From Rhodoferax sp. WC2427 (GTDB taxonomy: Bacteria; Pseudomonadota; Gammaproteobacteria; Burkholderiales; Burkholderiaceae_C), in NCBI RefSeq assembly GCF_040822085.1, contig NZ_CP162006.1, forward strand, positions 434,001-498,000: a stretch of 64,000 bases of DNA, written 5' to 3'. How positions within the stretch are numbered: the first letter of the stretch is position 1; the number at the start of each line of letters is the position of its first letter. This document shows, piece by piece, positions 27,796 to 36,154 of the stretch. Below the pieces are notes generated by a model. That model was given only the letters and a program-made list of their open reading frames with translations. It was not told where the DNA came from and made no database searches. The translations under genes and the position numbers were made by a program.

Positions 27796-28473
27796 TCACC
27801 ACAGGCTTCGGCAGAACTCCAAAACCCGCGGGTCCATGTCGTGCACCAAAGCCCATACGGCCACGCCTGCCAGCGATGCACCTGCCGCCCGCATGCCCCA
27901 TTCTTTGCGCTGGGGGCTGCGCCAGGCCTGCAGGCGCACCCACAGCCAGGGCCCGGCCACCAGGGTGATGCTGCTGCCCAGGGCAAACAAGGCCATGCAC
28001 AGTGCGCCATCCAGCGGCCCGCCGCTGAGCGAGGCGACCAGCAGCGCCGAGTACAGCAGGCCGCACGGCATCAGCGCCCAGGCGGCCCCGGCCACCAGGA
28101 TCCACGACCGGCCCGCTACGCGGGGGCGCAGGCTGGCCCACAGGTTGCGGCCCAGGCCATCCACCCACATGGGTTGCCGCGCCAGCACCAGCAGCGTGCC
28201 GCCCCAGACCAGCACGGCCACGTGGAACAGCGTCCACACCGGGCGCAGCGCGGCGGCGGGGGCGGTGAGCCAGGCGAGCGTGTTGACGGTGGCGGCGGCC
28301 AAGGCACCCGCCAGCGTGTAGCCCAGCAAGCGTCCGGCCTGCAGTTGCAGCATGCCCTGGCGGGCACCCGCTACCCGCACCACGCCCGCACAGGCTGCGC
28401 CGCACATGCCCGCGCAATGCGGGCCACCGGCCAGGCCCATGAGCAGAGCGGTCCAGGCCAGGGTGGAGACCAT
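27796..28473 (-). CDS. TauE/UreH-like membrane protein of the cbb3 locus
   Basis: A 225-residue protein with about six membrane helices. The N-terminal GLAGGPHCAGMCGAACAG is the conserved motif of the UreH/TauE-SafE-like family whose genes travel with cbb3 oxidase clusters and which is thought to take part in metal (copper or nickel) handling. A second PCGLLYSALLVAS motif occurs in the second half. Its ATG overlaps the hemN stop by one base (TGATG), so it is translationally coupled to hemN. A role in oxidase maturation is inferred from location. Confidence 0.78.
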   Translation of the reverse strand: MVSTLAWTALLMGLAGGPHCAGMCGAACAGVVRVAGARQGMLQLQAGRLLGYTLAGALAAATVNTLAWLTAPAAALRPVWTLFHVAVLVWGGTLLVLARQPMWVDGLGRNLWASLRPRVAGRSWILVAGAAWALMPCGLLYSALLVASLSGGPLDGALCMALFALGSSITLVAGPWLWVRLQAWRSPQRKEWGMRAAGASLAGVAVWALVHDMDPRVLEFCRSLW

Positions 28474-29861
28474 CAAATGATCCGTGAAAAGCGGGCGCGG
28501 TTTTGGTCAGCCTGCAGGTAGCGGTCGAACACCATGGCCACGGCGCGCACGAAGAACCAGCCGGTGGCGGTGACCTGGATGCTGGTGGCATCCACCGTGA
28601 CCATGCCGGCCTCCACCAGGGGCTGCAAGGCCAGCAACTCGGTGGCAAACGTGGCCCGGAAGTCTACCAGGTAGGCCAGCTCGATGGATTCGAACTGCAC
28701 CGCACCCTGGCACATGATGGCCATGATGACGGCGCGGCGCACCAGGTCGTCGCGGCCCAGGGCCAGGCCGCGCACCACGGGCAGCTGGCCCTGGTCGATC
28801 ATGTCGCAGTAGGCCTCCAGCGTTTTGGCGTTCTGGCTGTAGGTGGGGCCGATGCGGCCAATGGCCGACACGCCCAGGCCGATCAGGTCGCAGTCGGGCT
28901 GGGTGCTGTAGCCCTGGAAGTTGCGGTGCAGCCGCCCCTGGCGCTTGGCCACCGCCAGTGCGTCATTGGGTAGGGCGAAATGGTCCATGCCCACGTAGAC
29001 GTAGCCGGCCCCCATGAGGGCCTCCAGCGCCTGCGACAGCATGGCCAGCTTGGCGGCGCCACTGGGCAGGTCGGCATTCAAAATGCGGCGCTGTGGCTTG
29101 AAGCGTTCGGGCAAATGGGCGTAGGCGTACAGGGCAATGCGGTCGGGGCGCAGCTCCACCACCTGCTCGAGGGTGCGGGCAAACGAGGTGGGCGTCTGGC
29201 GCGGCAGGCCGTAGATCAGGTCGGTGTTGATGGAGTCGAAGCCCAGGCGGCGTGCCTCGGCCACCAGGTCGAACACCTGCTGTGCGGGCTGTACGCGGTG
29301 CACGGCTTTTTGCACGTCGGCATCGAAGTCCTGCACGCCAAAGCTCAGGCGGTTGAAGCCCAGCGCGGCCAGGGCCGCCAGCCGTTCGGCATCCACGGTG
29401 CGGGGATCGACCTCGATGGCGTATTCGCCGCCGGGCGCCAGGTTGAAATGGCGGCGCAGCAGCACCATCAGCTGGGCCAGCTCGCCGTCGCTCAAAAAAG
29501 TGGGGCTGCCGCCGCCCAGATGCAGCTGGCTGACCGCCCGGCCCACGCCCAGTTGGGCGGAGTGCAGGGCCATTTCGCGCTCCAGGTACTGCAGGTAGGC
29601 GGCACCGCGCTCATGGCGCTTGGTGATGATCTTGTTGCAGGCGCAGTAGTAGCACAGCGACTCGCAAAACGGGATGTGCACGTACACCGACAGCGGCAGG
29701 GCGGTGGCGGTGGCCCGGCGCAGGCGCAGGGCGCGGGCGTAGTCTTCGCCGGTGAAGGCTTCGACGAAGCGGTCGGCGGTGGGGTAAGAGGTGTAGCGGG
29801 GCCCCGGCACGTCGTAACGCTGCAGAAGTTCGGTGGCAACACGGGGTAAAACACGGGTCAT
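28473..29861 (-). CDS. hemN: Oxygen-independent coproporphyrinogen III oxidase
   Basis: A 462-residue radical-SAM enzyme making protoporphyrinogen IX in heme synthesis when oxygen is low. The SAM/[4Fe-4S] motif is in YVHIPFCESLCYYCACNKI (CxxxCxxC, about residues 60-70), preceded by DVPGPRYTSYPTADRF. LHLGGGSPTFLSD, FGVQDFDADVQKAVHR and YGLPRQTPTSFA are family-conserved. ATG 29861 is chosen because homologues start at MTRVLPR; an upstream start would overlap the FNR box. It is divergent from fnr and shares the FNR site at 29916-29929. Confidence 0.94.
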   Translation of the reverse strand: MTRVLPRVATELLQRYDVPGPRYTSYPTADRFVEAFTGEDYARALRLRRATATALPLSVYVHIPFCESLCYYCACNKIITKRHERGAAYLQYLEREMALHSAQLGVGRAVSQLHLGGGSPTFLSDGELAQLMVLLRRHFNLAPGGEYAIEVDPRTVDAERLAALAALGFNRLSFGVQDFDADVQKAVHRVQPAQQVFDLVAEARRLGFDSINTDLIYGLPRQTPTSFARTLEQVVELRPDRIALYAYAHLPERFKPQRRILNADLPSGAAKLAMLSQALEALMGAGYVYVGMDHFALPNDALAVAKRQGRLHRNFQGYSTQPDCDLIGLGVSAIGRIGPTYSQNAKTLEAYCDMIDQGQLPVVRGLALGRDDLVRRAVIMAIMCQGAVQFESIELAYLVDFRATFATELLALQPLVEAGMVTVDATSIQVTATGWFFVRAVAMVFDRYLQADQNRARFSRII

Positions 29862-29915
29862 GGCGAGCGCTTTTGTTGCATGCCTGCAATGTGCCGTGAA
29901 CGGTCCTGGCCTCCA

Positions 29916-29929
29916 TTGATGTGGATCAA
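29916..29929. promoter_or_regulatory. FNR box between hemN and fnr (perfect consensus)
   Basis: TTGATGTGGATCAA matches TTGAT-N4-ATCAA exactly. It lies 55 bp before the hemN ATG and 60 bp before the fnr ATG, so it could activate hemN and autoregulate fnr under low oxygen. Confidence 0.88.
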
Positions 29930-29988
29930 ACGGCATGCAGATGTGGGTGCCAGAAAATAGTGACTTAAAAAAAGTTCATACTACGCCC

Positions 29989-30708
29989 ATGACCCCAATC
30001 GCCATCAAAGCCGCCTGTTCGAACTGCAATCTGCGCGAATTGTGCATGCCGCTCGGTCTAAACCAGGAGGAATTGGAGCGAATTGATGGCCTGGTGGCCT
30101 TGCGCCGCAAGGTCAAACGCGGCACCACGCTGTTCCGCAATGGCGAGGCATTCACCGCGCTGTACGCCATCCGCACCGGGTTTTTCAAAACCTCCATCAC
30201 CACCGAAGACGGGCGCGACCAGGTCACGGGCTTCCAGATGGCGGGCGAGATCATCGGGCTGGACGGTATCGTCAACGACCAGCACACCTGCGACGCGGTG
30301 GCGCTGGAGGATGCAGAGGTCTGCGAAATGCCGTTTGACCGCATCGAAGAGCTGTCGCGCGAAGTCAACGCCCTGCAGCGCCATGTGCACAAGATCATGA
30401 GCCGCGAGATCGTGCGTGAACACGGCGTCATGCTGCTGCTGGGCAGCATGCGGGCCGAGGAGCGGCTGGCGGCCTTTTTGCTGAACCTGGTGCAGCGCCT
30501 GCACGCGCGCGGCTTCTCGCCGCTGGAACTGGTGCTGCGCATGACGCGCGAAGAAATTGGCAGCTACCTGGGCCTGAAGCTGGAGACGGTGAGCCGCACT
30601 TTCTCCAAGTTTGCCGAGGACGGCGTGGTCGAAGTCAAGCAGCGCCACATCCGCATCCTGGACACCGAAGCGCTCAAGCGCATCGTCAATCTTCAACCCT
30701 GTTTATAG
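29989..30708 (+). CDS. fnr: FNR-family oxygen-sensing transcription regulator
   Basis: A 239-residue CRP/FNR-type regulator. The N-terminal cysteine cluster AACSNCNLRELC (about 8-19) plus a later Cys in QHTCDAV (about 103) can ligate the oxygen-labile [4Fe-4S] cluster. A cyclic-nucleotide-like sensory barrel follows, and the C-terminal HTH MTREEIGSYLGLKLETVSRTFSKFAEDG carries the E..SR recognition residues for TTGAT half-sites. It is expected to activate the adjacent hemN and cco genes when oxygen drops. The 29989 start fits homologues; an in-frame ATG 18 codons upstream is less likely. The 3' end overlaps the next convergent gene by 23 bp. Confidence 0.92.
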   Translation: MTPIAIKAACSNCNLRELCMPLGLNQEELERIDGLVALRRKVKRGTTLFRNGEAFTALYAIRTGFFKTSITTEDGRDQVTGFQMAGEIIGLDGIVNDQHTCDAVALEDAEVCEMPFDRIEELSREVNALQRHVHKIMSREIVREHGVMLLLGSMRAEERLAAFLLNLVQRLHARGFSPLELVLRMTREEIGSYLGLKLETVSRTFSKFAEDGVVEVKQRHIRILDTEALKRIVNLQPCL

Positions 30709-30937
30709 TCGCTTCGCCCACCGGCTGGCCCACCAGCAGGGTCAGGCTGCTGATCATCGCCGCCACGGTCCAGAAGGCAAAGAAGGCTAGGCTGTAGACC
30801 CCCTGGCGTGACAGGTCCAGAGGCTGGCCCAGCCAGTGCAGGCTCGTCGGATCGACTACCGCAAATACCAGGCCTTCTAGCAGACACGCCCCCAAAAACC
30901 CCGACCACAGCACGCTGGTGATGCGTTGCACTGCCAT
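30686..30937 (-). CDS. Small membrane protein in the cco locus, function unknown
   Basis: An 83-residue protein with two membrane helices (about 8-28, SGFLGACLLEGLVFAVV; about 45-67, VYSLAFFAFWTVAAMISSLTLL). It is not a recognised cbb3 subunit but sits as the last gene of the minus-strand cco cluster, 9 bp after the FixH-like gene, so it is presumably co-transcribed and may help assembly (inference). Its 3' end overlaps the convergent fnr gene by 23 bp. Confidence 0.6.
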   Translation of the reverse strand: MAVQRITSVLWSGFLGACLLEGLVFAVVDPTSLHWLGQPLDLSRQGVYSLAFFAFWTVAAMISSLTLLVGQPVGEATINRVED

Positions 30938-30946
30938 GCCGCGCTC

Positions 30947-31204
30947 CTACTTCTGCCGCACCGCGCCGGGGGGCGTGGCCGCATGGTTGCGCCCCAGCTC
31001 GGCCGGGGCCAGTGTGCCCTGCAGGGCCAGGGTTTTGTTGATTTCCTGGCCCTGGCGGTAATAGTCTTGCGCCAGTACCGGGTCTTGCCGGGTGAAGGCC
31101 AGCCAGGCGGTGACCAGTGCCGCCACCACCACCAACAGCGGGCCGGAGATGACCAGCCACACGTGGCCATATTTCCACCAAGGTTGTGGGATTTTTTCAG
31201 ACAT
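30947..31204 (-). CDS. FixH-like protein (short form)
   Basis: An 85-residue protein resembling the N-terminal part of FixH/CcoH: PQPWWKYGHVWLVISGPLLVVVAALVTAWLAF forms a single membrane helix and RQDPVLAQDYYRQGQEINKTL is the conserved FixH juxtamembrane segment (YYRQG). Canonical FixH has a further ~60-residue periplasmic beta domain, which is absent here. FixH family members assist cbb3 oxidase maturation. It starts 11 bp after ccoG. Confidence 0.75.
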   Translation of the reverse strand: MSEKIPQPWWKYGHVWLVISGPLLVVVAALVTAWLAFTRQDPVLAQDYYRQGQEINKTLALQGTLAPAELGRNHAATPPGAVRQK

Positions 31205-31215
31205 GGGTCTTCTCC

Positions 31216-32634
31216 TTATCGGGGCACGATGAACGTGGATTTTTCGGATACGCGGTCTTTGCCGTCGGCACTCTGGATGTCAAACACCACCGGGTGCGAA
31301 CCGGGCGTGGCCGAACCGTAGGGGATGTGCAGGCGTACCGCGACCCAGCGCGACTGTATGGCACCCACTTCCACTTCCGTCTCCGATGCCACCACCAGCC
31401 CGTCCAGCCCGTGGGCCGACAGGGTGTAGCGCTGCGGTGCCTCGGTGGCGTTCATCACCTGCAGGCGGTAGACGTTCTCCAGTTGGCCACCGCCCACAAT
31501 GCGCGACAGGGCGGCGCGGTCGCGCACCACGTCGACCTTCAGCGGGGTGCGCAGCAGCAGCGTGGCCAGCAGCACGGCAGCGATGGTCCACAGCAGTGCG
31601 GTGTAGATCAGCACCCGGGGTCGCAGCACCCGGCGCAGAATCTGGCGCGCATTCCAGCCCCCGGCAATGCCGTTCTGGGTGGCAAAGCGGATCAGGCCCC
31701 GGGCGTAGCCCATTTTGTCCATCACGCCATCGCACACGTCCACGCAGGCGGCGCAGTTGATGCACTCGTATTGCAAACCCTGGCGGATATCGATGCCGGT
31801 GGGACAGACCTGCACGCACAGAGTGCAGTCCACGCACGAGCCCAGGCCCAGCACCGCCGGATCGGCCTTGCGGGAGCGGGCACCACGCGGCTCGCCGCGG
31901 CGGGTGTCGTAGCTGACGATGAGCGTGTCCTTGTCGAACATGGCGCTCTGGAAGCGGGCGTAGGGGCACATGTATTTGCACACCTGCTCGCGCATGAAGC
32001 CTGCGTTGCCATAGGTGGCCGCGCTGTAGAACAGGCCCCAGAAGACCTCCCAGGAGCCAAAGTTCAGGTGCAGCGACTCTTGCAGCAGCTCTTGCGTGGG
32101 GGTGAAGTACGACACAAAGGTGAAGCCGGTCCACAGCGACAGCAGAATCCACACCGCGTGTTTGGCCCACTTTTTTCCCAGCTTCTGGGCCGACAGGGGC
32201 GCGCCGTCCAGGCGCATGCGTGCGCCGCGGTCGCCCTCGATGTGGCGCTCGATCCACATGAAGATTTCGCTGTACACCGTCTGCGGGCAGGTAAAGCCGC
32301 ACCACAGCCGTCCGGCCACGGCGGTGAACAAGAACAGAGATAGCGCCGACACCACCAGCAGGCCCGTCAGGTAGATGAAATCCTGCGGGTACAGCACCAG
32401 GCCAAACAGGTAAAAGCGCCGCGCTGCCAGGTCCAGCAGCACCGCCTGGCGCTCGCCGTACTGCAGCCACGGCAGGCCGTAGAACACCAGTTGCGTGAGG
32501 AACACCATGCCCCAGCGCCAGCGGGCAAACAGGCCCTGCACCGAGCGCGGATAGATTTTGGGCTGGGCCGCGTACAGCGACACCAGCTCTTCGCCATCGG
32601 CGACTACCGGTGTGATGGGGATGGTTTTACGCAT
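31216..32634 (-). CDS. ccoG: Cytochrome c oxidase accessory protein CcoG (RdxA/FixG)
   Basis: A 472-residue membrane protein. It has several N-terminal helices, then two ferredoxin-type [4Fe-4S] motifs (CVDCTLCVQVCPTGIDIRQ and CINCAACVDVCDGVMDK, about 250-305), a last helix and a C-terminal Ig-like FixG domain. CcoG acts in copper handling for cbb3 oxidase, reducing Cu(II) to Cu(I). CGFTCPQTVY near residue 110 is also conserved. It follows ccoP by 3 bp on the same strand. Confidence 0.93.
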   Translation of the reverse strand: MRKTIPITPVVADGEELVSLYAAQPKIYPRSVQGLFARWRWGMVFLTQLVFYGLPWLQYGERQAVLLDLAARRFYLFGLVLYPQDFIYLTGLLVVSALSLFLFTAVAGRLWCGFTCPQTVYSEIFMWIERHIEGDRGARMRLDGAPLSAQKLGKKWAKHAVWILLSLWTGFTFVSYFTPTQELLQESLHLNFGSWEVFWGLFYSAATYGNAGFMREQVCKYMCPYARFQSAMFDKDTLIVSYDTRRGEPRGARSRKADPAVLGLGSCVDCTLCVQVCPTGIDIRQGLQYECINCAACVDVCDGVMDKMGYARGLIRFATQNGIAGGWNARQILRRVLRPRVLIYTALLWTIAAVLLATLLLRTPLKVDVVRDRAALSRIVGGGQLENVYRLQVMNATEAPQRYTLSAHGLDGLVVASETEVEVGAIQSRWVAVRLHIPYGSATPGSHPVVFDIQSADGKDRVSEKSTFIVPR

Positions 32635-32637
32635 GGC

Positions 32638-33546
32638 CTACGGCGTCGGCTTGTTCGATAAACCCCATACGTAGCTGGTCAGTACATGGATTTGTGCCTC
32701 GGTCAGCTTGTCTTTCTGGGCGGGCATCTGGTTGGTTTTGCCGTTGTTGACCATGGCGATAATGGCGGCTTCGCCCCAGCCATGCAGCCAGATATCGTCC
32801 GACAGATTGGGTGCACCCAGGGCCGGGTTGCCCTTGCCGCCCACGCCGTGGCAGGCCGCGCAGGCCGAAAACTTGGTCTTGCCCAGGGCCGCCCGCAGCG
32901 AATCGTTGGGGCTGCCCGACAGGCTGAGCACGTAGTTGGCCACGTTCTTCACGTCGTCGGGCGTGCCCACGGCGGCGGCCATGGGGGGCATCATGCCGAT
33001 GCGGCCGTGGGTGAGGGTGAGCTTGATGATGTCGGGCGTGCCGCCGTGCAGCCAGTCGCTGTCGGTCAGGTTGGGAAAGCCTTTGCTGCCGCGTGCGTCC
33101 GAGCCGTGGCACTGTGCGCAGTTGTTCATGAACAGGCGCTCGCCCACCGCCATGGCCTGGGCGTTACCGGCCAGCTTCTCGGGGGGCAGGGCGGTGAACT
33201 GGGCGTACAGCGGCTCCAGTTCGTGGTTGGCCTTGGAGACTTCGGCATCGTATTCGCCCACCTGGCTCCAGCCCAGTGTGCCCTTGAAGCTGCCCAGGCC
33301 GGGGTAGGCTACCAGGTAGCCGATGGAGAACAGCACCGTCAGGATGAACAGGCCGACCCACCACAGGGGCAGGGGGTTGTTCATCTCGCGCAGGTCGTCG
33401 TCCCACACGTGGCCGGTGGTGTTGTCGGCCTGGAACGGCACCTTCTTACGGGCCGTGATCCACAGCAAGAGCAGGCAGGCGGCGATGCTGACGACCGAGA
33501 CCGCGCTGACGAAAATCGACCAGAAGTCGCTATTGAAATCGCTCAT
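32638..33546 (-). CDS. ccoP: cbb3-type cytochrome c oxidase subunit III (diheme)
   Basis: A 302-residue membrane-anchored diheme cytochrome c. N-terminal helices (SIFVSAVSVVSIAACLLLLWI and PLWWVGLFILTVLFSIGYLVAYPGLG) flank HVWDDDLREMNNPLP, the FixP_N signature. Two heme sites are visible: NNCAQCHGSDARG and FSACAACHGVGGKG, with Met ligands further downstream in each domain (MMPPM; MPAQKDKL). It hands electrons from cytochrome c to CcoO/CcoN. It is flanked by ccoQ and ccoG. Confidence 0.94.
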   Translation of the reverse strand: MSDFNSDFWSIFVSAVSVVSIAACLLLLWITARKKVPFQADNTTGHVWDDDLREMNNPLPLWWVGLFILTVLFSIGYLVAYPGLGSFKGTLGWSQVGEYDAEVSKANHELEPLYAQFTALPPEKLAGNAQAMAVGERLFMNNCAQCHGSDARGSKGFPNLTDSDWLHGGTPDIIKLTLTHGRIGMMPPMAAAVGTPDDVKNVANYVLSLSGSPNDSLRAALGKTKFSACAACHGVGGKGNPALGAPNLSDDIWLHGWGEAAIIAMVNNGKTNQMPAQKDKLTEAQIHVLTSYVWGLSNKPTP

Positions 33547-33561
33547 AAAAATCCTTCGGGG

Positions 33562-33699
33562 TCAGTCCTGTAAAAAGGGAAGCTGCGCCGCATCGTCAAA
33601 CTGGGCTTTGTTGCGGCGCGAATAGGCCCACACGATGATCCCGATGAAGGTGATGAAGCTGCAGACCGTGGCGGCAATGCGTAAGGTAGTGACGTCCAT
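33562..33699 (-). CDS. ccoQ: cbb3-type oxidase small subunit CcoQ
   Basis: A 45-residue protein (MDVTTLRIAATVCSFITFIG at its N-terminus) with one membrane helix and a charged cytoplasmic end (WAYSRRNKAQFDDAAQLPF). The YSRRN-x-AQFD-A-LPF pattern is typical of CcoQ/FixQ, a subunit that stabilises the oxidase. It sits exactly between ccoO and ccoP, as in other cbb3 operons, 15 bp from each. Its shortness explains why automatic gene calls may skip it. Confidence 0.88.
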   Translation of the reverse strand: MDVTTLRIAATVCSFITFIGIIVWAYSRRNKAQFDDAAQLPFLQD

Positions 33700-33714
33700 A
33701 AGTGGCTTTCGGGT

Positions 33715-34404
33715 TCAGGGAGCCGGTGTGGGAGGCGCGGGAGGAACCGTCTCGGCGGCCTTGGCCGCCAGCTGGTCGGTCAGGGCGCGGCCCATGATCT
33801 GCAGGTAGGCGATCAATGCGTCTTGCTCGGTCTTGTCTTTCACCGCCGCTGCGCCACCGGCGATCTCGGCGTCGGTGTAGGGCACGCCCACGGTACGCAG
33901 GGCCCGCATGCGGGGGGCTACGACGGTGGGGTCGACCAGGGCGGTCTCCAGCCAGGCGTAGCTGGGCATGTTGGACTCGGGCACCACGTCACGGGGGTTG
34001 TGCAGGTGGATGCGGTGCCATTCGTCGCTGTATTTGCCGCCCACGCGCTGCAGGTCGGGGCCGGTGCGCTTGCTGCCCCACTGGAACGGGTGGTCGTAGA
34101 CGAACTCACCAGCCACCGAGTAGTGGCCATACCGCAGCGTTTCGGCGCGGAACGGGCGGATCATCTGCGAGTGGCAGTTGTAGCAGCCCTCGCGCAGATA
34201 GATGTCGCGGCCGATCAGCTGCAGCGGGGTGTAGGGCTTGAGTCCGGTGACGGGCTCGGTGGTGGACTTCTGGAAGAACAGCGGCACGATCTCCACCAGC
34301 CCGCCCACGGCGACCACCAGCAAAATCAGCACGATCATCAGAAAGTTGTTCGTCTCGATCTTTTCGTGCGAGAAGAATGGAATGGGTTTGTTGTTGTCAG
34401 CCAT
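33715..34404 (-). CDS. ccoO: cbb3-type cytochrome c oxidase subunit II (monoheme)
   Basis: A 229-residue protein with one N-terminal membrane helix ([25 protein letters not shown]) and a periplasmic monoheme c domain: [24 protein letters not shown] (CxxCH near residue 73) and the axial Met in [10 protein letters not shown]. ERxGTGPDL-like features appear as [20 protein letters not shown]. The C-terminal tail is Ala/Pro-rich. It starts 9 bp after ccoN. Confidence 0.95.
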   Translation of the reverse strand: MADNNKPIPFFSHEKIETNNFLMIVLILLVVAVGGLVEIVPLFFQKSTTEPVTGLKPYTPLQLIGRDIYLREGCYNCHSQMIRPFRAETLRYGHYSVAGEFVYDHPFQWGSKRTGPDLQRVGGKYSDEWHRIHLHNPRDVVPESNMPSYAWLETALVDPTVVAPRMRALRTVGVPYTDAEIAGGAAAVKDKTEQDALIAYLQIMGRALTDQLAAKAAETVPPAPPTPAP

Positions 34405-34413
34405 GGATATCTT

Positions 34414-35871
34414 TCAAGCGTGGGCCAGTGAAGAAGCAGGCACGGGCACCAGCACCGAGCGGCCACGGGTTGCCGTCATCCACACGTTCCAGGCCATCAC
34501 CAGCATGCCGCTGAGGTACAGCAGGCCGCCCACCACACGCACCACGTAGAACGGGTAGGTGGCTTTGACGCTTTCGACAAAGGTGTAGGTCAGGGTGCCG
34601 TCGGTGTTGACCGCGCCCCACATCAGGCCCTGCATCACACCGGCAATCCACATGGCGGCGATGTAGAGCACGATGCCCACGGTGGCCAGCCAGAAGTGCA
34701 GTTCGATGGCGGGCACGCTGTGCATCTTCTTGCCGCCAAACATGCGCGGAATCAGGTGGTACAGCGAGCCCATGGACACCAGGCCCACCCAGCCCAGGGC
34801 ACCGGAGTGCACGTGGCCCACGGTCCAGTCGGTGTAGTGGCTCAGCGCGTTGACGGTCTTGATGGCCATCATCGGGCCTTCAAAGGTGCTCATGCCGTAG
34901 AAGGACAGCGAGACGATCAGGAAGCGCAGGATCGGGTCGTCACGCAGCTTGTGCCAGGCGCCCGACAGGGTCATCACGCCGTTGATCATGCCGCCCCAGC
35001 TGGGGGCCAGCAGAATCAGCGAGAACACCATGCCCAGGGACTGGGTCCAGTCGGGCAGGGCGGTGTAGTGCAGGTGGTGCGGACCGGCCCACATGTAGGT
35101 GAAGATCAGCGCCCAGAAGTGCACGATAGACAGGCGGTACGAGTACACCGGCCGCTCGGCCTGCTTGGGGATGAAGTAGTACATCATGCCCAGGAAGCCA
35201 GCGGTCAGGAAGAAGCCCACCGCATTGTGGCCATACCACCACTGCACCATGGCATCCTGCACCCCGGCGTAGGCCGAGTAGGACTTCATCCAGCCCGCAG
35301 GCACTTCGGCGCTGTTGACCACGTGCAACAGGGCCACGGCGATGATGAAAGCCCCAAAGAACCAGTTCGCCACGTAGATGTGCTTGACCCGGCGGCGGCC
35401 CACGGTGCCAAAGAAGACGATGGCATACGACACCCACACCAGCGTGATCAGGATGTCGATGGGCCATTCGAGTTCGGCGTATTCCTTGCCGGTGGTGTAG
35501 CCCATGGGCAGGGAGATGGCTGCGGCCACGATCACCGCTTGCCAGCCCCAGAAGACGAAAGATGCCAGTGGTGGGCAGAACAGCCGGACCTGGCAGGTGC
35601 GTTGCACCACGAAGAAGCTGGTGGCCATGAGGGCGCAGCCGCCAAACGCAAAAATCACCGCATTGGTGTGCAGGGGCCGCAAGCGGCCGTAGCTGAGCCA
35701 GGGGATGCCGAAGTTCAGTTCGGGCCAGGCCAGTTGCGAGGCGATGATCACCCCCACCAGCATGCCCACCACCCCCCAGACCACGGCCATCAGGGAAAAT
35801 TGTCGTACGACTGTGTCGCTGTAGACCTCATTGATCCCGGGTGGGTCGGTCTGTGTATTCGTATAAGCCAT
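34414..35871 (-). CDS. ccoN: cbb3-type cytochrome c oxidase catalytic subunit I
   Basis: A 485-residue 12-helix subunit containing the heme b / heme b3-CuB centre. Ligand regions are visible: [45 protein letters not shown] (CuB His and the family Tyr), [25 protein letters not shown] (two CuB His) and [19 protein letters not shown] (heme ligands). The start at 35871 (MAYTNTQ) is preferred; an upstream in-frame start would run through the FNR box. First gene of ccoNOQP-G. Confidence 0.96.
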   Translation of the reverse strand: MAYTNTQTDPPGINEVYSDTVVRQFSLMAVVWGVVGMLVGVIIASQLAWPELNFGIPWLSYGRLRPLHTNAVIFAFGGCALMATSFFVVQRTCQVRLFCPPLASFVFWGWQAVIVAAAISLPMGYTTGKEYAELEWPIDILITLVWVSYAIVFFGTVGRRRVKHIYVANWFFGAFIIAVALLHVVNSAEVPAGWMKSYSAYAGVQDAMVQWWYGHNAVGFFLTAGFLGMMYYFIPKQAERPVYSYRLSIVHFWALIFTYMWAGPHHLHYTALPDWTQSLGMVFSLILLAPSWGGMINGVMTLSGAWHKLRDDPILRFLIVSLSFYGMSTFEGPMMAIKTVNALSHYTDWTVGHVHSGALGWVGLVSMGSLYHLIPRMFGGKKMHSVPAIELHFWLATVGIVLYIAAMWIAGVMQGLMWGAVNTDGTLTYTFVESVKATYPFYVVRVVGGLLYLSGMLVMAWNVWMTATRGRSVLVPVPASSLAHA

Positions 35872-35922
35872 GGGCACCTCTTTGTGTTCATGGCAGTGTC
35901 GAAGCGATGGCCGCACCGCACC

Positions 35923-35936
35923 TTGATGCAAGTCAA
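35923..35936. promoter_or_regulatory. FNR box upstream of ccoN
   Basis: TTGATGCAAGTCAA matches TTGAT-N4-ATCAA with one mismatch, 51 bp before the ccoN ATG, suiting activation of the oxidase operon in low oxygen. It overlaps the stop codon of ccoS (35933-35935). Confidence 0.8.
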
Positions 35937-36070
35937 TCGTTGTGCAGAATCCGCTCGCCTTCTTGCTCGACCGACTCAAACTGGCCTTGAAAAATGGCCC
36001 ACCACAGTCCGCCCAGGATCAGCAGCACCAGCACGACAGACAAGGGGATGAGCAGGTACAGGATGTCCAT
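35933..36070 (-). CDS. ccoS: cbb3-type oxidase assembly protein CcoS
   Basis: A 45-residue single-span protein: [20 protein letters not shown] then [22 protein letters not shown]. The helix followed by FQGQFE is the CcoS signature (W..F..QFDD/E). CcoS is needed to load heme and copper into the cbb3 oxidase. It lies between ccoI and ccoN; its terminal codons overlap the FNR box of ccoN. Short length makes it easy to miss. Confidence 0.88.
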   Translation of the reverse strand: MDILYLLIPLSVVLVLLILGGLWWAIFQGQFESVEQEGERILHND

Positions 36071-36090
36071 CAAGAGGCTCCGGGTGGGTT

Positions 36091-36154
36091 GCTATTTATT
36101 CCATAGCTTGTTACGCCCATGGAATAAGCGCAGGAGGCTGTTTTCATATAAACC
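36091..36154 (+). repeat. Dispersed palindromic repeat, copy 9
   Basis: CATAGCTTGTTACGCCCATG then GAATAAGCGCAGGAGGCTG, directly abutting the ccoI stop codon (36155) in the ccoI-ccoS gap. Confidence 0.7.
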
